Shown piece after piece: positions 7,004-7,483 of a stretch of DNA of 7,483 nt. This DNA comes from an uncultured Bacteroidales bacterium (GTDB lineage: Bacteria; Bacteroidota; Bacteroidia; Bacteroidales; UBA932): positions 1 through 7,483 of the forward strand of contig CAMKTW010000084.1 of assembly GCA_946415795.1 (NCBI GenBank). Reading direction: 5' to 3'. The notes below the pieces were generated by a model, which worked only from the letters and a program-made list of their open reading frames with translations, searched no databases and was not told the origin of the DNA. A program made the position numbers and the translations under genes. Position 1 is the first letter of the stretch. Each line of letters begins with the position of its first letter.

Positions 7004-7483
7004 ATGACGGGTTTTTCGATACCGACAAGCAAGAAGGAGATGGATGCCCTGGGTTGGGACCAGGCTGACGTTATCCTCTTCACGGGTGATGCTTATGTCG
7101 ACCATCCCTCGTTCGGCACCGCAGTGATTGCCCGTGTGCTTGAGTCGCACGGCTACCGGGTGGCGGTGATTCCGCAGCCCAACTGGCGCGACGATCTGCG
7201 TGATTTCCGCAAGCTGGGGCGTCCTCGCCTCTATTTTGGCGTATCTTCCGGCGCAATGGATTCTATGGTGAACCATTATACCGCCAGCAAGCGGCTCCGC
7301 AGCAACGATGCCTATACTCCGGAAGGCCGTCCCGGTTACCGCCCGGATTATGCCGTGATGGTATATGCCAATATCCTGAAGAAGCTCTATCCGGATGTGC
7401 CGGTGGTCATTGGCGGTATTGAGGCTTCCCTGCGCCGCCTTACCCATTACGATTATTGGCAGGATTGCCTCAAGCCATCGATC
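7004..7483 (+). CDS. YgiQ-family radical SAM protein, 5' part (cut by window end)
   Basis: The first 160 residues of a YgiQ (UPF0313) protein are present, belonging to the N-terminal domain (Radical_SAM_N type) that precedes the radical SAM core. Recognisable family segments are SKKEMDALGWDQADV (near 10-24), TGDAYVDHPSFG (28-39), FGVSSGAMDSMVNHYTA (79-95), NDAYTPEGRPGYRPD (about 102-116) and VIGGIEASLRRLTHYDYW (134-151). The cluster-binding CxxxCxxC motif should lie well downstream, beyond the window, so iron-sulfur binding cannot be checked here. The biological reaction of YgiQ is not established to my knowledge. The ATG at 7004 is the only good start: in the same frame only seven codons separate it from the argS stop. 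The 21-base gap and absence of a terminator suggest co-transcription with argS. E. coli calls this family ygiQ; I leave the symbol empty because the name carries no function here. Confidence 0.93.
   Translation, partial: MTGFSIPTSKKEMDALGWDQADVILFTGDAYVDHPSFGTAVIARVLESHGYRVAVIPQPNWRDDLRDFRKLGRPRLYFGVSSGAMDSMVNHYTASKRLRSNDAYTPEGRPGYRPDYAVMVYANILKKLYPDVPVVIGGIEASLRRLTHYDYWQDCLKPSI

Noticed and set aside
6352..7447. Long minus-strand open frames opposite argS and the YgiQ gene
   Set aside because: Same reason: no family features, and the sense strand carries clear conserved motifs throughout.
1..7483. Mobile element, CRISPR, phage, toxin-antitoxin or defence genes
   Set aside because: All coding capacity is used by six recognisable core-type genes in one direction; I saw no direct repeats, terminal inverted repeats, tRNA genes or composition shifts.

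Overview
The window is 7.5 kb of what looks like ordinary core chromosome from a member of the Bacteroidota, most likely Bacteroidales. Three things point there: a short primary sigma factor without region 1.1 and with the Bacteroidetes-type region 2.4; a promoter in front of it that fits the Bacteroides -33 TTTG / -7 TAnnTTTG pattern; and start codons preceded by A/T-rich leaders rather than strong Shine-Dalgarno sites. Base composition is moderate (about half G+C, judged by eye) and similar across all genes. I cannot resolve the family.

All six genes lie on the + strand and are tightly packed; the largest gap is 73 bases. In order: the 3' part of an HtrA/Deg envelope serine protease (1-701); rpoD, the housekeeping sigma factor (747-1607); a rho-independent terminator (about 1623-1658); an M3-family peptidyl-dipeptidase made as a lipoprotein (1681-3771); an alanine/glycine:cation symporter (3775-5151); argS, arginyl-tRNA synthetase (5177-6982); and the 5' part of a YgiQ-family radical SAM protein (7004-7483, cut by the window end). 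There are no RNA genes, insertion sequences, CRISPR arrays or phage genes.

The layout suggests two transcription units. The first holds htrA and rpoD: rpoD has its own promoter overlapping the end of htrA and a terminator behind it. The second runs from the peptidase through the symporter and argS to ygiQ, with gaps of 3, 25 and 21 bases. Its first two members make sense together: an envelope peptidase trims peptides and a cation-coupled carrier imports small amino acids. argS and ygiQ look like housekeeping passengers.

I found no convincing undescribed system. The points most worth a second look are the altered, two-residue-shorter loop next to the zinc site of the M3 peptidase, a 15-bp palindrome lying on the rpoD -7 element, the single PDZ domain of the HtrA protein, and the in-frame TAG-CAG-ATG junction between peptidase and symporter.
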